From: Melioribacteraceae bacterium
GTDB lineage: Bacteria; Bacteroidota; Ignavibacteria; Ignavibacteriales; Melioribacteraceae
Length of the DNA stretch: 45,478 bases
Assembly: GCA_023230485.1 (NCBI GenBank)
Contig: JALNXG010000026.1
Location: forward strand, 1 to 45,478
Direction: 5' to 3'
Shown here: positions 26,384 through 35,519 of the stretch, one piece after another
How the letters are laid out: every line of letters starts with the position of its first letter
How positions within the stretch are numbered: position 1 is the stretch's first letter
Position numbers and translations under genes: made by a program
Notes under the pieces: generated by a model
What the model was told of the DNA's origin: nothing
Databases searched by the model: none
The model's input: the letters and a program-made list of their open reading frames with translations, nothing else

Positions 26384-26403
26384 AAGTTATTTTCTTATAT
26401 TTC
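26376..26403 (+). promoter_or_regulatory. Putative promoter of the signalling operon
   Basis: TTG at 26376-26378 and TATATTTC at 26396-26403 (seven of eight to TAnnTTTG) are 17 bases apart, fitting the Bacteroidota -33/-7 layout. Transcription would begin about 25 bases before the kinase start codon. Confidence 0.4.
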
Positions 26404-26433
26404 GTAATATTCTGAAACAGTATCTGTCTTATA

Positions 26434-27996
26434 ATGGGAAATCCAGACGGGAAATCTATATTGAATAATAATGAAATAGAGCAGAGTGTCCGCGAAACGC
26501 TAAATAGTATTCATACTATATCATTTTCGACCAAAGCAGATTTATCGGAATTCAATTTTATATCCGATGCTGTAAGGACGATCTATGGTTATTCACCAGA
26601 AGAGATATACAAAAACAATTCACAATTAGCACGTTCGGTGCACCCACAAGATTTTCCTCGTTTCAAAGAATTTATTAGAAAAGCTAAATCGGGGCAAGAT
26701 GCCGCATTAGATTATAGAATTAAAGACCGCTTTAATAAAGAGCATTGGATTAGACATAATGCCACACCTATAATCAAAAATAATGAAATCATACGGATTG
26801 TTGGTTATATTCATGATATAACAGAAGAAAAAATTATTCAGATAAAACTTGAGCGATCCGAAGAGCGATTCAGACTTCTTATTAATACAGCCGACGATCT
26901 TATTTTTATATTAGATGGATTCGGCTATTTTACTATGGTAAATAAAAGCGGTGCTACGGTACTTGGATATATTCCAGGTGAAATGATTGGACGACATTTC
27001 TTGGAATATATCTCCAAAGATGATGAGCCGAAGATTGCTAAAGCATTCGAGAAAATTTTATCGACAGATGAAATTACAATTTTCGAGACAGCGTTTATTG
27101 ACAGATATGATAAAGAAGTAATATTCGAGATACATGCAAAACCGATGTTTGTTAATGGCGAGATAACGGGTATGTTCAGCATCGGCAGGAACATTACAAC
27201 GAGAAAAAGAGACGAACAGAAAATAAAAGAACTTAATTCCAAGTTAGTTGAAGCTAACCGCATTATCTCAATCGAAAGAGAACGAGCAAAAAATAAAATC
27301 ACTCTATTAGAAGAACTCAATCAATTAAAGAGTGAATTTATATCCAATATATCGCATGAATTAAGAACTCCCCTTGCCTCAATTGTAGGATTTGCAGAGA
27401 CTATTAATTCCGATCCGGATCTTCCGAAAGAAATGATGAATGAATTTACAAACATTATTCTATCAGAAGGAAAACGTTTAGCTAAATTAATTAATGATGT
27501 GCTAGATTTTTCGAAACTTGAATCAGGTGAAGAAGAGCTAAAAATAATTAGTATTGATGTAATCGATCTAATAGATGAAATAATAGTTTCGTTGAATTCT
27601 CAAATCATTGGAAAAAAACTTAGTATTACGAGATCATTCCCCGATGACGATCTTGTGATAAAAGCTGATAAAGAAAGAATGACAAAAGTGATTTATAATC
27701 TTCTTTCTAATGCAATTAAGTTTACAAATCAGGGTGGAAGAATTTCTGTTCTTGCACAAGATTTTGGTAAAGAGATTGAAATTGCAATAAGCGATACAGG
27801 AATTGGTATTCCGGAAAAAGAGATTCCAAAACTATTTCAAAAATTTTCTAAAGTTAATAGACCCGGTACTCAAATAACTGGTGCGGGGTTCGGATTAACG
27901 GCGGTTAAGCAAATTGTAGAATTGCATAAAGGTTTAATAAAAGTAAGAAGTGAAGTAAATAAAGGTTCTACTTTTATTGTAAGATTACCAAAATAA
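26434..27996 (+). CDS. PAS-PAS histidine kinase (cytoplasmic)
   Basis: The 520-residue protein has no signal peptide or membrane helix. Two PAS domains, each followed by a PAC-like segment, lie at about 22-132 and 142-258. A coiled linker leads to HisKA with H308 (EFISNISHELRTPLASI) and a HATPase domain with NLLSNAIKFT, DTGIGI and GAGFGL as the G2 box. It should sense a cytoplasmic signal (redox, small ligand or light; no cofactor-binding residue is clear) and phosphorylate a receiver. The next gene, eight bases on or slightly more with the chosen start, encodes a sigma-54-dependent response regulator, the obvious partner. It is the first of four signalling genes. Confidence 0.93.
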   Translation: MGNPDGKSILNNNEIEQSVRETLNSIHTISFSTKADLSEFNFISDAVRTIYGYSPEEIYKNNSQLARSVHPQDFPRFKEFIRKAKSGQDAALDYRIKDRFNKEHWIRHNATPIIKNNEIIRIVGYIHDITEEKIIQIKLERSEERFRLLINTADDLIFILDGFGYFTMVNKSGATVLGYIPGEMIGRHFLEYISKDDEPKIAKAFEKILSTDEITIFETAFIDRYDKEVIFEIHAKPMFVNGEITGMFSIGRNITTRKRDEQKIKELNSKLVEANRIISIERERAKNKITLLEELNQLKSEFISNISHELRTPLASIVGFAETINSDPDLPKEMMNEFTNIILSEGKRLAKLINDVLDFSKLESGEEELKIISIDVIDLIDEIIVSLNSQIIGKKLSITRSFPDDDLVIKADKERMTKVIYNLLSNAIKFTNQGGRISVLAQDFGKEIEIAISDTGIGIPEKEIPKLFQKFSKVNRPGTQITGAGFGLTAVKQIVELHKGLIKVRSEVNKGSTFIVRLPK

Positions 27997-28013
27997 CAAA
28001 AAGGGTGTGTAAT

Positions 28014-29381
28014 TTGAATAAATTAGTATTTATTATTGATGATGAAGAATCAATATTAAAAATGCTTGTTCATTGGCTTAAACACCAATGGGGCTATAAT
28101 GTAAGATCATTCACTAAAGGAATGGATGCTTATAATGCATTGAATGAAAATCCTGATTTAGTTCTGCTAGATATTATGCTGCCGGATATTAATGGTATTG
28201 ACCTTCTAATCAAGATAAAGCAAAAGAATCATAATCTTCCCGTTGTAATGCTCTCTGCACAAGGAAGTATCGAAGTAGCATTGGAATCAATCAGGCAAGG
28301 TGCGTTCGATTATTTTCCTAAGCCGATTGATAAAAACAGATTAGAGCCTGCAGTTAGAAATTCAATCCGCAGCTATGATCTCCAGCGCGAAGTGGAAAAC
28401 TTAAAAGAAAATTTACAAAGAGAATTTAGTTTCGATAATATCATATCGGCAGATAAAAAAATGCAAGAAGCATTTAAGATGGTTACTAAGGTACTCGATA
28501 ATGATATTACAGTATTAGTTCAGGGTGAAAGCGGAACGGGTAAAGAGCTTTTTGCCCGCGCTATACATTATAATGGTAATAGGAAAAACGATCCTTTTAT
28601 TGTTGTTAATTGTGCTTCAATTCCGAGAGAATTACTTGAGAGTGAATTGTTTGGACACGAAAAAGGTGCTTTTACAGGGGCACATCAGAGAAAAATCGGA
28701 AAGTTTGAACTTGCTAAAACCGGAACTATTTTCTTAGATGAGATCGGCGAAATGGAAATGTCACTTCAAGCAAAAATTCTGCGTGTAATTCAGAATAGAG
28801 AATTTGAAAGAGTTGGCGGAAACGAAGTACTTAGATCAGATGTAAGAATTATATCCGCAACCAACATTGATCTTAAAGACGCTGTTGATAAAAAATTGTT
28901 TAGGGAAGATTTGTTTTATAGACTTAGCTCTTTCCCGATAAATATAATTCCGTTACGCGAAAGAAGAGGCGATATTGTCGTTTTAATTAATCATTTTATT
29001 AATGTATTTAATACTAAATTAAATAAAACTATCACGGGTGTTACTAAAGCAGCACTGAAAACATTATATGATTATGACTGGCCGGGAAATGTACGCGAAC
29101 TCGAAAACTTGATCGAAAGAAGCATAATTCTTACGGATAAAGATGTAATTGATTACGATGTTCTTCCCGATTATATTATCAAACGGGATCAACCAATGGT
29201 CAATAGTTCAGGCGAATATTTTTCTTTTGATGCTCCAATAATTTCTTTTGAAAAATTAAAAGAAGAAGCTATACGCCATTCTTTACTAGTTACAGAAGGC
29301 AATATTGTGGAGGCGGCAAAAAAACTTAAAATAGGCAGGGCTACTTTCTACCGCCTGTTAGATAAATATAAAATTAATTGA
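28014..29381 (+). CDS. Sigma-54-dependent response regulator (NtrC family)
   Basis: The 455-residue protein has three domains. The receiver (1-120) has phospho-acceptor D53 in LVLLDIMLPD. The AAA+ sigma-54 activator domain (about 140-375) has Walker A GESGTGKE (171-178) and the sigma-54 contact loop GAFTGA (218-223). The C-terminal Fis-type helix-turn-helix is EAAKKLKIGRATFYRLLDKY. It would activate sigma-54 promoters from upstream sites when phosphorylated, most likely by the adjacent PAS kinase. I prefer TTG 28014, which follows AAAAAGGGTG at good spacing; a GTG at 28005 is also possible. A near-consensus sigma-54 promoter lies at 41319 upstream of the adhesin gene. Confidence 0.93.
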   Translation: MNKLVFIIDDEESILKMLVHWLKHQWGYNVRSFTKGMDAYNALNENPDLVLLDIMLPDINGIDLLIKIKQKNHNLPVVMLSAQGSIEVALESIRQGAFDYFPKPIDKNRLEPAVRNSIRSYDLQREVENLKENLQREFSFDNIISADKKMQEAFKMVTKVLDNDITVLVQGESGTGKELFARAIHYNGNRKNDPFIVVNCASIPRELLESELFGHEKGAFTGAHQRKIGKFELAKTGTIFLDEIGEMEMSLQAKILRVIQNREFERVGGNEVLRSDVRIISATNIDLKDAVDKKLFREDLFYRLSSFPINIIPLRERRGDIVVLINHFINVFNTKLNKTITGVTKAALKTLYDYDWPGNVRELENLIERSIILTDKDVIDYDVLPDYIIKRDQPMVNSSGEYFSFDAPIISFEKLKEEAIRHSLLVTEGNIVEAAKKLKIGRATFYRLLDKYKIN

Positions 29382-29391
29382 GAGAATATAA

Positions 29392-29733
29392 ATGAGTATA
29401 ATTGAAGAAGTAATTGACGACATATTAGTAGAGATCATTAATTATGACCGTGCTACTTTAAACGAGGCAGAAATTTTAAAAGGTATGATTAATAAGAAAG
29501 TCGATTTGGGATTTAATAAAATTATTATCGATCTCTCTTCTTGTACATTTATGGACTCTACCTTTTTGGGTGTATTAGTTAATACTCTAAAGAAAGCAGC
29601 AAAGACAGGGGGAGACTTAAAGCTCGTGGGTTTCCAACCTGCCGTGCGTTCGATGTTTGAATTAACGCGTCTCTTTAGAGTTTTTGATACATATTCTGAA
29701 TTACAAACAGCAATTAAAAGTTTTTATAACTAA
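29392..29733 (+). CDS. STAS-domain anti-sigma-antagonist-like protein
   Basis: The 113-residue protein is a lone STAS domain with IIDLSSCTFMDSTFLGVLV and presumptive phospho-site S56. It aligns without gaps to the first 60 residues of the STAS protein at 23497 and remains similar to the end, so the two are paralogues. It starts 10 bases after the response regulator and ends seven bases before the receiver-PP2C gene. Phosphorylated STAS proteins of this kind are substrates of RsbU/SpoIIE phosphatases, which fits the next gene. The kinase that would phosphorylate S56 is not in view. Confidence 0.92.
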   Translation: MSIIEEVIDDILVEIINYDRATLNEAEILKGMINKKVDLGFNKIIIDLSSCTFMDSTFLGVLVNTLKKAAKTGGDLKLVGFQPAVRSMFELTRLFRVFDTYSELQTAIKSFYN

Positions 29734-29740
29734 GACAATT

Positions 29741-30883
29741 ATGATGAATAACGAAAATGCAAAAGGTACTATTCTTCTTGTAGAAGATGAATTTAATATA
29801 GCGAAGCTATTTTCATATAATTTAACTAAAGCAGGTTTTAGAGTTGAAGTGGGAACTAACGGTCAGGAAGGCTTAGATTTAGCTCTCAAAATAATGCCCG
29901 ATATTATTATAAGCGATGTAATGATGCCTGTTATGGATGGATATGAGTTTAGAAAAAATATACTTAAAAACCCGGAATTAAAAGCGATTCCATTTGTTTT
30001 CCTTACTGCAAAAGGAGAGGAAGATGATGTTCTTCAAGGATACGATCTCGAGATAGAAGATTATATTATTAAAACGGCCAGTCCTAAAATAGTAATAGCA
30101 AAAGTTTCGGCAATATTAAAAAGTTTAGAAAGAGAAAGAGTAAAAGTAGTAGATGAAGTTCAGAAAGCTGCGGATTCGATGGGTGCAAAAGTTGTCCCTG
30201 ATGAAGTCCCTCCATTTTCTGATTTCTCGGTTCGCCATTGGCATCAACCATATAAAAACGTTCCCGGTGGTGATTTTATCGATTATGTGAAAGTCGATGA
30301 TGACCAAATGGTAATAGTCTTCGGCGATGTAATGGGTAAGAGATGGGGAGCTTGGTATTTCGCTGTTGCTTATGCGGGTTATGTAAGGAGTGCTACGCGA
30401 TTTGTTCTTGAATCTTCCTCAAACAATCTTCAACCAAGTGAAATAATTAAAAAGGTTAATGATTCCGTTTATAAAGATGAGCGAATTTCTGAAGTATTTG
30501 TTACTCTAACGATTATCGTTCTTGATAGAAAAAATAAAGTGGCAAAATATGCCGGGGCTGGTGATTTACCATTAATCTTCAAAGGAAAAGAAACAAAGAC
30601 AGTTCATTCAAAAGGATTGTTGCTCGGTTTCTCTAATAATGAAGAATATGAAAATATCGAGATACCGCTTGAATCAGGTGATGAGATTTTTCTTTTTACG
30701 GATGGTATTACCGAATCCCGAAATCCCGAAGGTGAATTATATGGCGAACCTCATTTATTAGAATTTATTAAAAATATGCCTTTGGATAAAGATTCATTAG
30801 AATTAATTCGTAATGAAATATATACATTTTCTAATAATGAAGTAGAAGACGATATCTCTGTTATCTCGATAAAATATTTGTAA
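29741..30883 (+). CDS. Receiver-PP2C (RsbU/SpoIIE-type) phosphatase
   Basis: The 380-residue protein has an N-terminal receiver domain (about 10-125) with phospho-acceptor D59 in IIISDVMMPVMDG, a short helical linker, and a PP2C/SpoIIE phosphatase domain (about 155-380). The metal-binding aspartates are visible in GGDF (D178), VFGDVMG (D196), LFTDGITE and EVEDDISV. In this family receiver phosphorylation switches the phosphatase, which dephosphorylates a STAS partner. The upstream STAS protein is the natural substrate. The ATG at 29741 (or 29744) avoids a 19-codon overlap with the STAS gene. Its 3' end overlaps the convergent DUF4922 gene by 23 bases. Confidence 0.93.
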   Translation: MMNNENAKGTILLVEDEFNIAKLFSYNLTKAGFRVEVGTNGQEGLDLALKIMPDIIISDVMMPVMDGYEFRKNILKNPELKAIPFVFLTAKGEEDDVLQGYDLEIEDYIIKTASPKIVIAKVSAILKSLERERVKVVDEVQKAADSMGAKVVPDEVPPFSDFSVRHWHQPYKNVPGGDFIDYVKVDDDQMVIVFGDVMGKRWGAWYFAVAYAGYVRSATRFVLESSSNNLQPSEIIKKVNDSVYKDERISEVFVTLTIIVLDRKNKVAKYAGAGDLPLIFKGKETKTVHSKGLLLGFSNNEEYENIEIPLESGDEIFLFTDGITESRNPEGELYGEPHLLEFIKNMPLDKDSLELIRNEIYTFSNNEVEDDISVISIKYL

Positions 30884-31868
30884 CGATTCGATTTTTTAGA
30901 TATTCAAAATGCTCATTAGTAAGTGTAACTTCTCGATAAATTTCGGTTACTAAATCTTTATTTAGTAACTCAAATTCTTTTAGCCGCGGCGTGATAATTA
31001 GTCCACCTAAATCAATGGCGGCGGGACTAATTAGTATTTGATTCTCCCCTTCCTCGAAATATGAATCAGGACGATGTTTCCTTCGCGGAATAAATACTAT
31101 GCGCCATTTATTATCTCTATACCAACTAAGTATATTCATCATCGGTTCATCTTTCGGAAGAGAAATTCTCTTTAAAGCATCAACGAATAATTTATAAGCG
31201 AATAGTAAATCACCTTTACTGCCCGATTCCAAAGCTATCATTCTTCTTAAATATTTTTCGATCGCATAAATATTTATTTTGCTATCGGAATAGATTTTAT
31301 TTGAAAGTGAAGAAGCAACAAAATCAAAATCGTTTTCTATCGGAATTTTATTACTTGAACCGGCTTGGAAATGCATATGGTCAGGTGCAGAGGCTCCACA
31401 TCTTGGACCGTTATAAAAAACGGTATAATCATTTCCCATACTTTTTGTTAAATCCAATAACGTTTCAAAATTGCCGATTATTGTTTGCGGCTGATGTTTC
31501 TTCTTAATAATGGTGTAATGCTCTTTGAAAATTGGATATGGATTTACAAGTAAATCGAAACGTTTATTAAATGGGACTCTACTTTGTTCGAAAGGAAGAT
31601 TGCATAAAAAGCACTCTCTTTTTTTTATTGCCTCTTCGTTTGTATCGGCAGATGTAGAAATTATTCTATTAGGATTAAATTGAACGTGTATAGAAAATCC
31701 ATCAAATGGAATCTCTTTAATTCTTACTTGATCTAATGCCGAGTAATTTTTGCCACACAGCTCCCATTCTGTTTTTTGACTGCTAAATAATAGTTTTATT
31801 TTAGTATCAAATTCAGAATCGAATATTTTGTTTGTGTCTTTTCTATTAATTAGATCTTTTAATGCCAT
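30861..31868 (-). CDS. DUF4922 protein, HIT-superfamily nucleotidyltransferase/phosphorylase-like
   Basis: The 335-residue protein carries the HIT-type triad H164-M-H166-F-Q168 (APDHMHFQAG). It also has a CxxC pair (C86, C89 in ECFLCN) and an NPYPIFKEHYTII strand, features shared with Ap4A phosphorylases and GDP-hexose phosphorylases such as GDP-L-galactose phosphorylase. A nucleotidyl-transfer or phosphorolysis reaction on a nucleoside polyphosphate or nucleotide sugar is therefore likely, but the substrate is unknown. Its start overlaps the end of the glycosyltransferase gene by 23 bases, so the two are coupled, which favours a nucleotide-sugar role. Its 3' end overlaps the convergent PP2C gene. 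Confidence 0.8.
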   Translation of the reverse strand: MALKDLINRKDTNKIFDSEFDTKIKLLFSSQKTEWELCGKNYSALDQVRIKEIPFDGFSIHVQFNPNRIISTSADTNEEAIKKRECFLCNLPFEQSRVPFNKRFDLLVNPYPIFKEHYTIIKKKHQPQTIIGNFETLLDLTKSMGNDYTVFYNGPRCGASAPDHMHFQAGSSNKIPIENDFDFVASSLSNKIYSDSKINIYAIEKYLRRMIALESGSKGDLLFAYKLFVDALKRISLPKDEPMMNILSWYRDNKWRIVFIPRRKHRPDSYFEEGENQILISPAAIDLGGLIITPRLKEFELLNKDLVTEIYREVTLTNEHFEYLKNRIVTNILSR

Positions 31869-33246
31869 TAGATATTTTTCTTTTCCTTAATTCAAAAGTC
31901 CTAAGTTTATCTTTATAATAATTATTTTTATTTACTGAAGCGATATCAAGTGCCGCATCAGAATTGCCTTCCCACCTGCGGCATAAATAAACCGGTTCAT
32001 AAATTCTACCGATTTTATAACTTCCCGAAATAGTAATGCCGAGATAATAATCTTCTCCGTAACTAACGTTTGGTATTCCAATCTCTCTTAAGATGGGTGT
32101 ATAAAAAGCTCTTGGAGCACCAAGTCCATTGATACGGAGCGCATTATTAAATCCGTTATCAGTGCTCCATTCCTTATGATCTATTAATCCGGGCGGCAAT
32201 TCTTTTAAGTCAAAATTTGTCATTAGATAACTTCCGATTACCATACCGCATCTTGATTCATAAAATTTATCAATAATTATTTGTAAAGCATTTTCGTTAT
32301 TATAAAGATCATCGCTATCTAATTGAACGGCAAACTTTCCACAGCTTTTATGCTTGATTGCATAATTCCAACAGCCGCCAATCTCTAAATCTTTCTCTTC
32401 GGGAATAAGATGTATTAATTTCGGATTACTTTTATTGTATTCCTTTAGTAGTTCTGTTGTTCTGTCAGTTGAAAAATTATCGACTACGATTACATTATAA
32501 TTAAAATTACATTTTTGTGAAAGTGCTGAATCAATTGCATCCTTAATTGTGTTTACTCGATTTTTAACCGGTATAATTACAGATGTCTCAATATCAAAAA
32601 CAGAATCAAAATCAATGTCTTTAAAATTAGGCAAAAGGAATGCAGCGGAATTTTTTAGATATTGAGTAAATGCTTTTTCCATTTCGATTTGATAATCGCG
32701 GTTGCACGGATTTACGTAATCGAATTGTTTTTCGCCCGAGAGCCGAGTATCTTGTTCAGAAGCAGTGTAGAGAAATTCAGGTATATGTACTAACTCATTT
32801 TCGAGTGAAATTAATAATCTTAATAAATAAAACCCTGCGAATTTATAATCATCATTTATGGATTCTGCGGCGAGCTTAAAAACTCTGCTATCCATTAAAA
32901 CAAAATAACCGAAATCAAAATCATCGCGAACGCTGCCTTCTTGGTAATCGATAAGAGGATGTTTTAATTTCTGCCCACATTTATTCTCAATATAATCGGA
33001 ATAGAGAAATTTAGCCTCAGTCGATTTAGCGATAGATAAAAGGCGATCTATAAAATTAGAATGGAGCTCAATCTCTGCCGGTTTCAGCAGGAATAGCAAA
33101 TAGTCGATACTTCCTTTAGCGGTTCCCTTCATAGTCTCCGAACTAAAATCATCAATTACCGTTACTGATTTTATTTCAGGAAATTTCTTTAATGAATTTA
33201 TAATCCTCCCGTCATCGAAAGGGATAAAGCAAGCGATTGATTTCAT
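31846..33246 (-). CDS. Glycosyltransferase family 2 protein with an extra N-terminal domain
   Basis: The 466-residue protein has a C-terminal GT-A domain of GT2 type from about residue 222 (SVIIPVKNRVNTIKDAID, VIVVDNFSTD, and the metal-binding QLDSDD around 309-312). A GEDYYLG segment and a downstream RRWEGN complete the site. The first about 210 residues look like a second, degenerate GT-A domain: strand pattern SVTVIDDFSS, then AKFLYSDYIE and RDDFDFG, with no usable DxD. Whether this part binds acceptor or lipid is unknown. It overlaps the DUF4922 gene and follows the TonB receptor by 32 bases. The acceptor and sugar cannot be assigned. Confidence 0.85.
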   Translation of the reverse strand: MKSIACFIPFDDGRIINSLKKFPEIKSVTVIDDFSSETMKGTAKGSIDYLLFLLKPAEIELHSNFIDRLLSIAKSTEAKFLYSDYIENKCGQKLKHPLIDYQEGSVRDDFDFGYFVLMDSRVFKLAAESINDDYKFAGFYLLRLLISLENELVHIPEFLYTASEQDTRLSGEKQFDYVNPCNRDYQIEMEKAFTQYLKNSAAFLLPNFKDIDFDSVFDIETSVIIPVKNRVNTIKDAIDSALSQKCNFNYNVIVVDNFSTDRTTELLKEYNKSNPKLIHLIPEEKDLEIGGCWNYAIKHKSCGKFAVQLDSDDLYNNENALQIIIDKFYESRCGMVIGSYLMTNFDLKELPPGLIDHKEWSTDNGFNNALRINGLGAPRAFYTPILREIGIPNVSYGEDYYLGITISGSYKIGRIYEPVYLCRRWEGNSDAALDIASVNKNNYYKDKLRTFELRKRKISNGIKRSN

Positions 33247-33278
33247 AAATTTAATTTTATATTAATTCGAAAACATAT

Positions 33279-35228
33279 TTAATTAGCATTTAGTGATAGA
33301 CCAATTCTAAATTCTCTGCCGGCATCGGGCAAGCCCCATTGAGTATAATATAATTTATCAAAAATATTATTAACCCTGAAAAATAATTCCATATTATATT
33401 TAGAAGCAAAATTAAAATAGTAAGCGATTCGTGTATTGAGAATAAAAAAATCAGGAAGCTTTTGAATAGCAGCATTTCCTCCCTGAAATCCAAACTCATT
33501 ACCAGTGTAATTTACTTCAAGAAGTAACTCAAGTTGATTAATTGGTTTATAAGAAAGATTAATTGCCGATATGAATTGAGGTTTATATTCTAAAGTATCG
33601 GCATATTCTCCTGCTGCGTTTTTTGCATAGGAATTTAGAACAGAGAAAGAATAACCGAAATTAATCCGGGAAGTTAATTGGTGATCCCCAAATAACTCTG
33701 CACCGTATGTTCTAATCTTATCTTTATTTATTCTTTTGAACATTCCCCCGCTTAAGCTTTCTCTCACAATTCCATTATCCATATAAGTCAAGAAAAAATT
33801 AAGTCCGGTTTTTCCATATTGATGTTTATAATCAAAACTAAGTTCAGACGAAACAGCAGATTCGGCTTTAAGTGCCGGATTAGGAACGAACTTTCCGAGA
33901 GCACCGGAGAATTTCTCCCTTAAAGTAGGGAAGCGCGTTTTACGTCCGATACTAATAGAAGAATTTAATTTACTATTTATATTATATATAGCTGATAGAT
34001 TAAGAGAATAATCATCGACCGATTTATCAGATGGTTTATCTCCTGTCTTAGGTGTTGAATAGTAATCATAGCTTCCGCCGCCGATTAAAATGAAATCGTT
34101 TATAATCTGTTCAAACTCTAATCCCGCACTCAAGAGATTTTGAGTATATACGAAATCAGTATATCCCGAAGAGAGAAAATTTTCTTTATGTTCGGTGGTA
34201 AATCCATTAAAGGATGCTTTCAAGAGTGAACTTGTACTCAGAGATTGTTTATAAATAACTCGACCCGAAATTATACGATCATTATTTTTCTCAATATCAT
34301 CGATTTTAGAAAATGACTTATCTTTATATTGATCAATCTCCATATTAAATGAAGAAACAGAAAGAGAATAGATAATAGATGAAGCAGAAGCATTATTAAA
34401 ATTATAATTGCCGAATAGATTACTTGTTAATTTTTTCCATTCAGGATATTTCCAATAGCGAGGTTTACTGACACCTATTTCCGAAGGTACACCTTTTTCA
34501 GCTGTGATGTAAGAGAGCGAAAAATTAATATCGGAATTATCATTTAATTTATATCCAACTCTTCCGAATGAAGAGAAAGAATTGCTTTGGCTATTAAGGC
34601 GCCTCGTGCCCGGATTCTCGATCGAGAAAAAAGATTCGGGGAGAGAATATCCATCACTCTTTTTATATGACACTGAAACAAGATATCCAAAATTATCTAT
34701 CTTGTCGGAATAGATTCCGGATAGGCGTTGATAATTATTACCACCGGCTTGAAGATTTATTCTTTTTTCAGAATTGCCTGAAAGAGGATTTTGCGACTCG
34801 ATATTAATAACACCTGCTATATTATTTGTGCCATAAATTACAGATGGAATTCCTCGCGTAATATAAATTTCCGAAAGGGCTTCAGTTGGTACTAAGCTAA
34901 GATCAATCCTATTATCCCAAGGAATATTTAATTGCACTCCATCGAATAAAAGGGAGACTTGTCTTTCGCCTGCACCTCGAATAAAGAATAAACTTTCGCC
35001 TCTCGAATTAGTCTGCATTTTTATCGAAGGAATATACTTTCCAAGTTCAAGAATTGATGCCGCATCAGATTTCCGAATGCTTTCTAATTTAATTTCTGTA
35101 ACAGTTTTTGGTTCTATTACCATTCCACTTTTAATCACAATTTCATCGAAGTAATAAGTCTTAACCGAGTCCTTGTTCTGTGCAATTATAAGTGAGCCGA
35201 AAAGAAGAAAAAACAAAATCCGTATCAT
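33279..35228 (-). CDS. TonB-dependent outer-membrane receptor
   Basis: The 649-residue protein has a signal peptide (about 1-16, ending IIAQ). The plug domain (about 25-150) has ILELGKYIPSIKMQTNSRGE, FIRGAGERQVSLLFDGVQLN and the SVIYGTNNIAGVINIES segment. A 22-strand-type barrel ends in the aromatic C-terminal strand REFRIGLSLN. It should import a substrate across the outer membrane using TonB energy. The ligand is not evident; no SusD partner or siderophore gene is near, and I saw no cobalamin riboswitch upstream. The start is ATG 35228; a GTG two codons upstream is also open. It runs toward the glycosyltransferase with only 32 bases between, so co-transcription is possible. Confidence 0.92.
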   Translation of the reverse strand: MIRILFFLLFGSLIIAQNKDSVKTYYFDEIVIKSGMVIEPKTVTEIKLESIRKSDAASILELGKYIPSIKMQTNSRGESLFFIRGAGERQVSLLFDGVQLNIPWDNRIDLSLVPTEALSEIYITRGIPSVIYGTNNIAGVINIESQNPLSGNSEKRINLQAGGNNYQRLSGIYSDKIDNFGYLVSVSYKKSDGYSLPESFFSIENPGTRRLNSQSNSFSSFGRVGYKLNDNSDINFSLSYITAEKGVPSEIGVSKPRYWKYPEWKKLTSNLFGNYNFNNASASSIIYSLSVSSFNMEIDQYKDKSFSKIDDIEKNNDRIISGRVIYKQSLSTSSLLKASFNGFTTEHKENFLSSGYTDFVYTQNLLSAGLEFEQIINDFILIGGGSYDYYSTPKTGDKPSDKSVDDYSLNLSAIYNINSKLNSSISIGRKTRFPTLREKFSGALGKFVPNPALKAESAVSSELSFDYKHQYGKTGLNFFLTYMDNGIVRESLSGGMFKRINKDKIRTYGAELFGDHQLTSRINFGYSFSVLNSYAKNAAGEYADTLEYKPQFISAINLSYKPINQLELLLEVNYTGNEFGFQGGNAAIQKLPDFFILNTRIAYYFNFASKYNMELFFRVNNIFDKLYYTQWGLPDAGREFRIGLSLNAN

Positions 35229-35441
35229 AACCACTCATTTACCTTAAAGTTTAATGCAAAAAAATTTTGGTGAAATGTCCTTTTTTAGACGTTTAAGCCA
35301 CTTTATAGTTAGGTCAGTAATTTTTCTTTTGCAAATACTTTCCAAATATATATTTTTTTACTTAACTTTGTTGCTGAATCAAACACAAGTGAAAATATAC
35401 AAATTTAAATGAACATTAGAAACAACACATATTTCATCATC

Positions 35442-35519
35442 GGGAAAAGACACGAGATACCCACGCCCTCAGTATCACGTTTTTCCTTACAATCAAATTG
35501 TGCAATCACAAATGCACAA
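35442..35519 (+). promoter_or_regulatory. Hairpin-rich leader region of rlpA
   Basis: This part of the 356-base gap between the TonB receptor and rlpA holds two inverted repeats. The first, 35443-35486, pairs GGAAAA, ACG and GATAC with GTATC, CGT and TTTTCC, leaving a GAC bulge, an A-A mismatch and an 11-base loop. The second, 35498-35519, is TTGTGCA-N8-TGCACAA. Both would be transcribed if the rlpA promoter lies in the AT-rich stretch around 35290-35400. I could not match it to any riboswitch consensus I know; operators are the alternative. The rest of the gap is AT-rich and shows nothing else. Confidence 0.4.
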
